A stretch of DNA of 7,901 bases, taken from assembly GCA_003219945.1 (NCBI GenBank), contig QHQV01000324.1:1-7901 (forward strand), read 5' to 3'. The notes below the pieces were generated by a model. That model searched no databases. It saw nothing but the letters and a program-made list of their open reading frames with translations, and had not been told where the DNA came from. This DNA comes from Verrucomicrobiota bacterium. GTDB lineage: Bacteria; Verrucomicrobiota; Verrucomicrobiia; Chthoniobacterales; UBA10450. This document shows positions 1 through 5,148 of this stretch, one piece after another (within the stretch, counting starts at the first letter, position 1; every line of letters begins with the position of its first letter). The translations under genes and the position numbers were made by a program.

Positions 1-271
1 GATAATTTTTCGGCATGTCGGGGTAGAAATAATTCTTGCGATCGAACTTGCTGACCGGCGCGATATCGCACCCGAGCATCAGTCCCGTCAGCACGGTCAT
101 GCGCAACGCTTCCTGATTCATCACCGGCAACGCGCCGGGCAGCCCGAGGCAAACCGGACAAGTGTGCGTGTTCGGTTCGGCGCCAAATTCAACCGGCGAA
201 GCGCAAAACATTTTGGATCGCGTCTTGAGCTGCACGTGCACTTCCAAGCCGATCGTCGCGATGTAGTTCAT
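1..271 (-). CDS. gatB: Aspartyl/glutamyl-tRNA amidotransferase subunit B, N-terminal part (runs off the window)
   Basis: GatB is the subunit of the GatCAB complex that binds mischarged Glu-tRNA(Gln) or Asp-tRNA(Asn) and, with ammonia delivered from GatA, converts them to Gln-tRNA(Gln)/Asn-tRNA(Asn) in the cytosol. Only the first 90 residues are present; the rest lies beyond base 1. The start [15 protein letters not shown] is the typical GatB opening. It is followed by the conserved cysteine-containing stretch (C23, C38, C41, in [14 protein letters not shown]), by MNQEAL, and by [16 protein letters not shown], all strongly family-specific. The ATG at 269-271 is chosen because it gives the standard N-terminus. 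No clear Shine-Dalgarno precedes it; the bases just upstream belong to a repeat-rich spacer. The gene follows aroC on the same strand after 174 bp, with a hairpin element between them, so cotranscription is uncertain. No gatA or gatC is visible in the window. Confidence 0.95.
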   Translation of the reverse strand, partial: MNYIATIGLEVHVQLKTRSKMFCASPVEFGAEPNTHTCPVCLGLPGALPVMNQEALRMTVLTGLMLGCDIAPVSKFDRKNYFYPDMPKNY

Positions 272-288
272 GCGCCGTTCAATATTCG

Positions 289-320
289 TTGAAGCGTTGA
301 ATGGTTAAAGAGTTAAACGG
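289..320. repeat. 8-bp tandem array, left flank of hairpin element
   Basis: Four consecutive 8-base units can be read on the plus strand: TTGAAGCG, TTGAATGG, TTAAAGAG, TTAAACGG. The shared pattern is TTRAA plus three variable bases. The array starts 17 bp upstream of the gatB start codon, on the side from which gatB would be transcribed, and ends exactly where the hairpin element begins. On the other side of the hairpin the same unit appears in inverted orientation (423-468), so the whole block is a composite inverted repeat. Function is unknown. Confidence 0.6.
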
Positions 321-416
321 CGGTCATTCTGAGCGAAGCGAAGCGGAGTCGAAGAATCCCGCAGCGGTTACGCGTGGTTACGCCACGGGATTCCTCGACT
401 TCGCTCGGAATGACGG
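321..416. repeat. GTCATTC-type hairpin (REP-like) element, copy 1
   Basis: The left arm (321-361) begins GGTCATTCTGAGCGAAG and the right arm (386-416) ends CTTCGCTCGGAATGACGG. The arms are complementary apart from about 10 extra bases in the left arm and a few mismatches, and both reach the inner boundary AATCCCG/CGGGATT. The tip contains a direct repeat GGTTACGC (366-373 and 376-383) and a small perfect stem CGTGG/CCACG (373-377 with 383-387). It lies between aroC and gatB, both on the minus strand, so its RNA hairpin could attenuate, terminate or protect mRNA there. No T-run follows it, which argues against a simple intrinsic terminator. A related copy is at 4870-4998. No transposase is present. 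Confidence 0.75.
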
Positions 417-422
417 CCATTC

Positions 423-468
423 CAAGGCTTCAAGGCTTCAAGGCTTCAACGATTCAATGCTTCAACGG
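423..468. repeat. 8-bp tandem array, right flank, overlapping the aroC 3' end
   Basis: On the plus strand the 8-base units run CAAGGCTT (423-430), CAAGGCTT (431-438), CAAGGCTT (439-446), CAACGATT (447-454), CAATGCTT (455-462), then a partial CAACGG. Three units are identical and two diverged. Read on the minus strand the unit is TTGAAGCN, matching the array at 289-320 in inverted orientation. Units from 447 onward are translated as the last codons of aroC, whose stop codon lies at 446-448. Confidence 0.7.
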
Positions 469-1549
469 ACCAAGCAATCGCTCGTTGCCGCAATGCGTGA
501 TCGCAAAGAACGAGCGCGGCCATTGCTTCGACAATCGGCACGGCTCGTGGAAGAACACACGGATCATGCCGTCCGCGGGCGACTAGCTCAGTCTCTTCGT
601 TTGAAGTGGTTACCGTTTTCTGTTCGAGCGCGATCGTTGCAGGCGGTTTAAACGCAACGTGAAAGTAAATGTCTTCGCCATTGCTGATGCCACCTTGCAC
701 GCCTCCGGAGTTGTTCGTGGTCGTCCGAATTCTTCCAGCGCGGGTTTCGAATGCATCGTTGTGCTGCGAGCCCCGCATCTGTGTCGCCGCAAATCCAGAG
801 CCGATCTCAAAACCTTTTGCCGCCGGAATGCTCAGCATCGCTTTCGCCAAGTCTGCTTCAAGCTTGTCGAACACAGGCTCGCCAAGTCCGGCTGGGATGC
901 CGCGCGCCACACACTCGATTACGCCGCCGACGGAGTCGCCTGCATCCCGAATCTGCTCGACCAGCGAGATCATCTTTTTCGCAGCGGCAGCATCCGGGCA
1001 GCGGACAACATTTTTCTCAACGTCATTCATCGTCACGGTGGAACGGTCAATCTTCGCAGTCACTTCGTGGATTTGAGTCACGTAAGCGACGAGTTCGAAG
1101 TCCGCATACAATGCCGACAATGTTTTTTTTGCAATCGCACCGGCCGCGACGCGACCAATCGTCTCGCGCGCAGACGCGCGACCGCCGCCGTGCCAGTTTC
1201 GGATCCCGTATTTGGCCTCATAGGTGTAATCGGCGTGCGACGGTCGAAATTTGCGCGCAATTTCGCTGTAATCTTCGGGTCGAGCGTCTTTGTTCCGAAC
1301 AAGAATTGCGATCGGCGTCCCGAGCGTTTTACCTTCAAAAACGCCGGACAGAAGTTCGCATCGGTCTTCCTCTTTGCGCTGAGTCGTGAGTTTGCTTTGG
1401 CCCGGGCGACGACGATCCAACTCTCGTTGAATTTCGGCTTCAGAAATTTCGATGCGCGGCGGGCAACCATCGATTACGACGCCGATGCCGCCACCATGGG
1501 ACTCGCCAAATGTGGTGACACGGAATAATTGACCAAATGTGTTACCCAT
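446..1549 (-). CDS. aroC: Chorismate synthase
   Basis: Chorismate synthase catalyses the last common step of aromatic biosynthesis: 5-enolpyruvylshikimate-3-phosphate loses phosphate to give chorismate, using reduced FMN as cofactor, in the cytosol. The protein is 367 residues, close to the usual 360-390. Family landmarks are in order: [18 protein letters not shown] at 6-23 with the active-site His18; RRRPGQS at 47-52; [10 protein letters not shown] at 101-110 with the second catalytic His105; [18 protein letters not shown] at 121-138; MRGSQHND at 258-265; [13 protein letters not shown] at 279-291; and [17 protein letters not shown] at 327-343, where Asp329 is probably the catalytic aspartate. 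The ATG at 1547-1549 gives the canonical [10 protein letters not shown] start. No obvious Shine-Dalgarno is visible. It lies 122 bp downstream of the gamma-lyase gene on the same strand. Oddity: the final residues SVEALNR and the stop are encoded by the 8-bp repeat array, so the extreme C-terminus was probably overwritten by repeat DNA. All catalytic motifs are upstream of this, so the enzyme should be functional. Confidence 0.97.
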   Translation of the reverse strand: MGNTFGQLFRVTTFGESHGGGIGVVIDGCPPRIEISEAEIQRELDRRRPGQSKLTTQRKEEDRCELLSGVFEGKTLGTPIAILVRNKDARPEDYSEIARKFRPSHADYTYEAKYGIRNWHGGGRASARETIGRVAAGAIAKKTLSALYADFELVAYVTQIHEVTAKIDRSTVTMNDVEKNVVRCPDAAAAKKMISLVEQIRDAGDSVGGVIECVARGIPAGLGEPVFDKLEADLAKAMLSIPAAKGFEIGSGFAATQMRGSQHNDAFETRAGRIRTTTNNSGGVQGGISNGEDIYFHVAFKPPATIALEQKTVTTSNEETELVARGRHDPCVLPRAVPIVEAMAALVLCDHALRQRAIAWSVEALNR

Positions 1550-1593
1550 AATGCGAAGATGGTAAACTAATGGCGGAAAATGATAAGACGTTT

Positions 1594-1665
1594 CCGAACG
1601 CTTCGGTAGGGCGCGACCGCCGGGCGCGCCGCGAGTTGACGGACAATTCGGCGAGCCGTCCCTAA
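1594..1665. repeat. GC-rich intergenic dyad element with TAGGG/CCCTA ends
   Basis: This is most of the 122-bp spacer between the gamma-lyase and aroC. A short perfect stem CCGAA-CGC-TTCGG lies at 1594-1606. It is followed by a GC-rich stretch bounded by TAGGG (1607-1611) and CCCTA (1660-1664), with the palindrome GGCGCGCC at 1623-1630 and weaker complementary pieces (GACGG and CCGTC) near the right end. It could fold in the mRNA leaving the gamma-lyase gene, but no T-run follows, so I do not call it a terminator. I see only one copy here; that it is a dispersed repeat is inference from its inverted ends. Confidence 0.4.
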
Positions 1666-1671
1666 CAATGT

Positions 1672-2832
1672 TCAGATCGCTTCGAGCGCGTTCTTTAAAT
1701 CGTCGATCAAATCGCGGACGTCCTCGACGCCGACAGACAGCCGGACAAGCGAATCGGTGATGCCGAGTTTTTCCCGTTTTTCTATCGGCACGGAGGCATG
1801 CGTCATCAGCGCGGGATGATTGATCAGGCTTTCCACGCCGCCGAGGCTTTCCGCCAAGGCAAACAAGTGCGTGTTCTCCAGAAAACGGCGCGTTCCGGCG
1901 AGGTCAGTTTTCAAAACAATGGTGACCATTCCGCCGAACCCGCGCATCTGTTGCCGGGCCAAATCGTGTTGTGGATGCGATTTCAGTCCGGGATAGTGGA
2001 CCGATTTGATCTCGCGCTGATCCTCGAGCCAGCGCGCAATCTCCAGCGCGTTTGAGCAATGCCGCTCCAACCGAAGCGCCAGCGTTTTCAAGCTGCGCAG
2101 AACAAGAAAGCTATCGAACGCACCGGCAATGGCGCCCACCGAATTTTGCAAAAACGCAATTTGATCAGCGAGTTCCTTGTTTTTCCCAACAACGACAACA
2201 CCACCGACCAGATCGGAATGCCCGTTCAAATATTTCGTTGCGGAATGCAAAACGATATCGAACCCTGATTCAATCGGTCGCTGGATCCATGGAGTAGCGA
2301 ACGTATTATCGCTAACCGAAATCAATTTCCGTTTGCGCGCGATCTTCGCGATTGCGTCAAGATCCATCAGTTTGAGCAGCGGATTACTCGGCGTCTCGAT
2401 CCAAACCATGCGCGTGTTTGGTTTGATCGCGCGCTCGAGATCTTTGGCATCGGTCAAATCGACGTAGGTAAAATCTAGATTCGCGGAGCGCGCGCGCACC
2501 CGGTCGAATAACCGAAAGGTCCCGCCGTACAGGTCGTCGCTGGCTATTATGTGCGAGCCGCTGTCGAGCACCTCCAGCACCGTTGCCATCGCAGACAGAC
2601 CGGATGCGAATGCGAACCCGCGCGATCCGCTTTCCAAATCGGCGATGCACTTTTCGTATGCAAGCCGAGTGGGATTGATTGAACGCGCGTAATCGTAGCC
2701 TTTGTGTGTCCCGGGGCTTTCCTGCACATACGTTGACGTGGCGTAAATCGGTGTCATCACGGCGCCGGTCGTGGGATCCGGCTGCTGCCCGGCGTGAATG
2801 GCGCGCGTCGCGAAGCCTTGTTCTTTTTTCAT
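1672..2832 (-). CDS. Cystathionine gamma-lyase / gamma-synthase family PLP enzyme
   Basis: This is a fold-type I PLP enzyme of the Cys/Met metabolism family, 386 residues from the ATG at 2830-2832, the same length as E. coli cystathionine gamma-synthase. Visible landmarks: [18 protein letters not shown] near the N-terminus; [11 protein letters not shown] at 46-56, whose Tyr/Arg contact PLP phosphate of the neighbouring subunit; FASGLSAM at 75-82; Tyr102 in DDLYGGT; ETPSNP at 146-151; Asp175 in SDNTFATP; the PLP-binding Lys200 in [11 protein letters not shown]; and the C-terminal [18 protein letters not shown] and [16 protein letters not shown]. Sequence alone does not separate gamma-lyase from gamma-synthase. 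The adjoining cystathionine beta-synthase favours gamma-lyase: cystathionine to cysteine, 2-oxobutyrate and ammonia. An in-frame TTG at 2854-2856 would add eight residues and overlap the upstream stop. I prefer the ATG because [15 protein letters not shown] matches the usual family N-terminus, although neither start has a good Shine-Dalgarno. Confidence 0.93.
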   Translation of the reverse strand: MKKEQGFATRAIHAGQQPDPTTGAVMTPIYATSTYVQESPGTHKGYDYARSINPTRLAYEKCIADLESGSRGFAFASGLSAMATVLEVLDSGSHIIASDDLYGGTFRLFDRVRARSANLDFTYVDLTDAKDLERAIKPNTRMVWIETPSNPLLKLMDLDAIAKIARKRKLISVSDNTFATPWIQRPIESGFDIVLHSATKYLNGHSDLVGGVVVVGKNKELADQIAFLQNSVGAIAGAFDSFLVLRSLKTLALRLERHCSNALEIARWLEDQREIKSVHYPGLKSHPQHDLARQQMRGFGGMVTIVLKTDLAGTRRFLENTHLFALAESLGGVESLINHPALMTHASVPIEKREKLGITDSLVRLSVGVEDVRDLIDDLKNALEAI

Positions 2833-2848
2833 TGTCGATATGAGTGTG

Positions 2849-4291
2849 CTAGACAAACTCGCGTTCTGGCGGTGCGGACGATTTCGGCATGTGAAGCCGG
2901 AGATAGGAAAGCAAGTCGGTGCGCGTAATCAGCCCCAGAAATTTGTTGCCGTCCATCACGATAGCGACTCGGCCACGATCGAATACCCCCAGTAAGTCCG
3001 CGATTTTGGCGTCCGGCGGCAACGTTTCTAACCGGTCGGTCATCGCCTTGCTCACGGGATCGTTAAAGTGCGACGGCTCGCGGTGCACTTTTACCAGGAG
3101 ATCGGATTCGTCGATGATCCCGATGGCGCGTCCGCTTTTATCGACCACCGGAAGCTGTGACACGTCAGAGTCGCACATTCGTTTGAACGCTGTGAGCAAT
3201 GAATCATCGGGCCCTATCGTGATCACTTCGCCCGCTTCATATCGATGCGAGATCAAATCGCTCAGATCGCCGTGCGGCGGCCGATGAATGAATCCCTGCT
3301 CGGCCATCCAAAAATTGTTATACATTTTGGAGAGATATTTGTTGCCGGTATCAGGGACGAATGTGACGACGCGTTTCGGTTTTGTTTGCTCCCGACAGTA
3401 ACGCAGCGCGCCTGCGAGAAGCGTGCCAGTGGACGACCCGCCAAAGATTCCTTCCTTACGCAAAAGCTCGCGCGCTGCGGCAAAACTTTCCTCGTCATCG
3501 ATCTCAAATGCTTCTGTGACTAACGACATATCCGCGATGTCTGGGATGAAATCTTCACCGATGCCTTCTACTGCCCAGCTGCCCGATTCAACCAGCTGAC
3601 CAGTCTTGACGTACTCGTACAAAACCGAGCCGGTCGGGTCGGCCAAGACCATTTCGATGCCGCGCCGCGGTTTTACGCGATTAAAAAATCTACCGAGCCC
3701 TGTCAGCGTTCCACCTGAGCCGACTCCCACGACAACCGCATCCACGTCATGCCGCATTTGCTCCCAAATCTCCGGACCGGTCGTGCGCTCGTGTGCGAGC
3801 GGGTTCGCCGGATTACCAAATTGGTTCACGTAAAAGCTACCCGGAATTTGTTCGGCCAGCCGGGCCGCGACATCCTGGTAATACTCGGGATGCCCGCGCG
3901 TCACATCAGACCGCGTGATCCGCACTTCGGCGCCGAGCGCTCTTACGTGCGATATCTTTTCTTGCGACATCTTGTCGGGAATTATCAGTAAGACGTGATA
4001 GCCCTTTGCGCCCGCGACCAGCGCCAGCCCAAGGCCGGTATTGCCTGCTGTGGCTTCAATAACTGTGCCGCCGGGCTGCAATTTCCCGTCGGCCTCAGCT
4101 GCTTCGATCATCGAGAGTGCGATCCGGTCTTTGATTGAACCACCCGGATTTTGATTTTCGAGTTTGAGAAAAAGTTGACACGGCCCGGTATCGAACTGCG
4201 TTACTTCCACTAGCGGCGTATCGCCGATGAGCGAAAGAATCTCGGGCGGTTTGCTGTGAGCAATGGCGGGCGCTGCGGAACTCTGACTCAT
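2849..4291 (-). CDS. cbs: Cystathionine beta-synthase with C-terminal CBS domain pair
   Basis: Condenses homocysteine with serine to cystathionine (the first step of reverse transsulfuration) in the cytosol. The protein is 480 residues. A fold-type II PLP catalytic domain covers about 15-335: the PLP lysine is Lys54 in NPGGSIKDR, the substrate/PLP loop is TAGNTGLGLAL at 81-91, the phosphate-binding glycine loop is GVGSGGTLTGLG at 189-200, and GGSSTG is at 284-289. WAVEGIGEDFIPDIAD (239-254) and KYLSKMYNNFWMAEQGF (318-334) are more like true cystathionine beta-synthase than plain cysteine synthase. Two CBS modules follow at about 343-402 and 412-467; in relatives this tandem pair regulates activity, for example by binding adenosyl nucleotides. 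The haem-binding N-terminal extension of the animal enzymes is absent. The ATG at 4289-4291 lies 4 bp after the thioredoxin-like stop, with a weak GAG upstream that overlaps that stop region, suggesting translational coupling. The gene ends 16 bp before the gamma-lyase ATG. The alternative, a cysteine synthase with CBS domains, is less likely. Confidence 0.93.
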   Translation of the reverse strand: MSQSSAAPAIAHSKPPEILSLIGDTPLVEVTQFDTGPCQLFLKLENQNPGGSIKDRIALSMIEAAEADGKLQPGGTVIEATAGNTGLGLALVAGAKGYHVLLIIPDKMSQEKISHVRALGAEVRITRSDVTRGHPEYYQDVAARLAEQIPGSFYVNQFGNPANPLAHERTTGPEIWEQMRHDVDAVVVGVGSGGTLTGLGRFFNRVKPRRGIEMVLADPTGSVLYEYVKTGQLVESGSWAVEGIGEDFIPDIADMSLVTEAFEIDDEESFAAARELLRKEGIFGGSSTGTLLAGALRYCREQTKPKRVVTFVPDTGNKYLSKMYNNFWMAEQGFIHRPPHGDLSDLISHRYEAGEVITIGPDDSLLTAFKRMCDSDVSQLPVVDKSGRAIGIIDESDLLVKVHREPSHFNDPVSKAMTDRLETLPPDAKIADLLGVFDRGRVAIVMDGNKFLGLITRTDLLSYLRLHMPKSSAPPEREFV

Positions 4292-4295
4292 AAAG

Positions 4296-4805
4296 TTACT
4301 CGATCGACGGCTCGCCCTTGTGCGACCATTCCGACTGACTGTCTGTCAAAAATTGTTGGAGCACAGGAAAGCGAATCTCGCCGTAGTTCAATGCGTAGCG
4401 GAGATCGCCGCCTTTGTAAATCCAAGTCGTCGGAATCCAACTCAGCGGCAAACTGGCAAACTGTTTGATCTTGTTTTCGCCGCGACGCGGACGTGGATCA
4501 GCGAGAATTGTCACGTTCGGCTGGTCGGCGATCCCGAATTTGTTCAGCATCGCGTGCCCGTCCTGCCCATCATTCCAGACTGAGACGAAACAAAACTTCA
4601 CCTGTGGATTTTCATTGATCATTTTGGTCCACCCGCCCGTTTTTAGCTCAGCCTGGCAGTTAGAGCACCACGGCGCCCAGAAGTGAACGACGGTGGTTTG
4701 TGGCGATTTGATTGCGGCGAGAACGGCTTGTTCTGCCGGGGATTCAGCCCAGAGTGAAGCAACTGGGACGAGGACGATCAGTATCAGTAATCGGACAAGC
4801 AACAT
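4296..4805 (-). CDS. Exported thioredoxin-like protein (WCSNC active site)
   Basis: This small thioredoxin-fold protein has 169 residues from the ATG at 4803-4805. The N-terminus is a signal peptide: MLLVRLL, a hydrophobic core (LILIVLVPVASL), then a likely cleavage after WA at about residue 20 (SLWA/ESPA), so the protein acts outside the cytoplasmic membrane. The thioredoxin active site is HFWAPWCSNCQAEL with Cys47 and Cys50. The strand after it reads VKFCFVSVWNDG, and the cis-proline is Pro126 in WIPTTWIYKGG. This resembles TlpA/thioredoxin-family reductases that reduce or shuffle disulfides of exported proteins, but the partner cannot be told. The frame stays open upstream to 4988. That extension reads through the short-period array and the hairpin element and would bury the signal peptide, so I reject it. 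It is the first gene of a tight unit with cbs (4 bp) and the gamma-lyase. Whether it has a role in sulfur metabolism is inference from position only. Confidence 0.85.
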   Translation of the reverse strand: MLLVRLLILIVLVPVASLWAESPAEQAVLAAIKSPQTTVVHFWAPWCSNCQAELKTGGWTKMINENPQVKFCFVSVWNDGQDGHAMLNKFGIADQPNVTILADPRPRRGENKIKQFASLPLSWIPTTWIYKGGDLRYALNYGEIRFPVLQQFLTDSQSEWSHKGEPSIE

Positions 4806-4811
4806 CTTCTG

Positions 4812-4844
4812 CTCTAGAATAGAGGCGAAACATCCAAGGCTCAA
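4812..4844 (-). promoter_or_regulatory. Candidate promoter and operator-like dyad for the thioredoxin-like/cbs unit
   Basis: On the minus strand TTGAGC (4839-4844) and TATTCT (4816-4821) are separated by 17 bases, each matching four of six sigma70 consensus positions. A perfect dyad CTCTA-GAA-TAGAG (4812-4824) overlaps the -10 hexamer and could be a regulator site. Transcription would begin only a few bases before the ATG at 4805, giving a nearly leaderless mRNA. The -35 box lies inside the 7-bp repeat array. The matches are modest, so this is tentative. Confidence 0.25.
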
Positions 4845-4869
4845 CGCTGAACGCCGAATGTTCAATGCA
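4835..4869. repeat. 7-bp tandem array next to hairpin element copy 2
   Basis: Five consecutive 7-base units on the plus strand: CAAGGCT, CAACGCT, GAACGCC, GAATGTT, CAATGCA, with the shared pattern SAANGYN apart from edge variation. The next base begins the GTCATTC end of the hairpin element at 4870. The sequence is clearly related to the CAAGGCTT/CAACGATT/CAATGCTT units at 423-468, but the period is seven rather than eight. Confidence 0.5.
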
Positions 4870-4998
4870 GTCATTCCGAAGCGACGTAGAAGCTGCAACG
4901 CATCGGACGAAGTCCGCGAGCGCAGGCGTTCAACCCTGATTAATCGATTGACAACTTCGCGGGATCCTTCCACTCCGCTTCGCTGCACTCAGGATGAC
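4870..4998. repeat. GTCATTC-type hairpin (REP-like) element, copy 2
   Basis: The element begins GTCATTCCGAAGCGACG (4870) and ends CTTCGCTGCACTCAGGATGAC (up to 4998), so its ends are inverted repeats, more diverged than in copy 1. Read on the minus strand, the 40 bases 4998 to 4959 match bases 323-362 of copy 1 at 35 of 40 positions without gaps, so the two are one family. The interior is longer than in copy 1 and includes a perfect small stem CGGAC-GAA-GTCCG (4904-4916). No coding capacity of its own is visible. It sits 27 bp upstream of the rpsA -35 box. Confidence 0.7.
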
Positions 4999-5025
4999 AT
5001 GCGGCGGTAGCGTTGCGCAGGTCAG

Positions 5026-5054
5026 TTGACCAGATGCACAAAAACGCCTAGTAT
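5026..5054 (+). promoter_or_regulatory. sigma70-type promoter for rpsA
   Basis: TTGACC (5026-5031, five of six consensus positions) and TAGTAT (5049-5054, four of six) are separated by exactly 17 bases. Transcription would start near 5061-5062, leaving a leader of about 87 bases before the rpsA ATG. The leader contains a possible small hairpin at TTCCGGC-AGCA-GCCGAA (about 5071-5087). This is the best promoter match I found in the window and it fits a highly expressed ribosomal gene. Confidence 0.55.
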
Positions 5055-5130
5055 TCCGTCCCTATTCCGCTTCCGGCAGCAGCCGAATGCGCGGACATCG
5101 GTGTTCAATTTGAGTGCCGCTGTACTGAAG

Positions 5131-5136
5131 AGGAGG
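5131..5136 (+). promoter_or_regulatory. Strong Shine-Dalgarno of rpsA with long spacing
   Basis: AGGAGG is a perfect core Shine-Dalgarno, but 12 bases separate it from the ATG at 5149-5151, longer than the usual 5-9. No start codon lies at better spacing. It is the only strong Shine-Dalgarno in the window, and it supports 5149 over the upstream TTG at 5026, which falls inside the promoter. Confidence 0.6.
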
Positions 5137-5148
5137 CCTACTTACTTT

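Larger units (their letters stand above)
4806..5148. other. Divergent intergenic region between the thioredoxin-like gene and rpsA (343 bp)
   Basis: This spacer lies between two divergently read genes. It holds, in order: a candidate promoter with an overlapping dyad for the thioredoxin-like gene, a 7-bp tandem array, the second copy of the GTCATTC-type hairpin element, a strong promoter for rpsA, and an rpsA leader of roughly 85 bases with a good Shine-Dalgarno. I see no protein-coding gene or tRNA in it. Open frames that cross it are extensions of the flanking genes through repeat DNA. Confidence 0.7.

Noticed and set aside
321..416. Intrinsic terminator for aroC
   Set aside because: The hairpin is strong, but no T-run follows the stem on the minus strand, and related copies lie in places where termination is not needed.
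321..468. CRISPR array
   Set aside because: The repeats are 8 bp and contiguous with no spacers, and no cas gene is present.
301..651. Plus-strand open frame of 116 codons across the spacer
   Set aside because: Its first half is translated hairpin and octamer repeat and the second half is antisense to aroC.
659..1528. Long plus-strand open frame of 289 codons
   Set aside because: It is antisense to aroC, whose protein is unmistakable; the antisense product has no recognisable family and an arginine-rich, shadow-like composition.
4806..4988. N-terminal extension of the thioredoxin-like protein by 61 residues
   Set aside because: It translates the 7-bp array and the hairpin element, is arginine-rich, and would place the clear signal peptide in the middle of the protein.
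5087..5113. Possible leader peptide (ATG to TGA, 8 residues) in the rpsA leader
   Set aside because: It has no Shine-Dalgarno and no regulatory residue pattern; such short frames are expected by chance.
5026..5148. Upstream extension of rpsA from a TTG codon
   Set aside because: The TTG is the first part of the -35 hexamer, and the Shine-Dalgarno at 5131-5136 serves the ATG at 5149.
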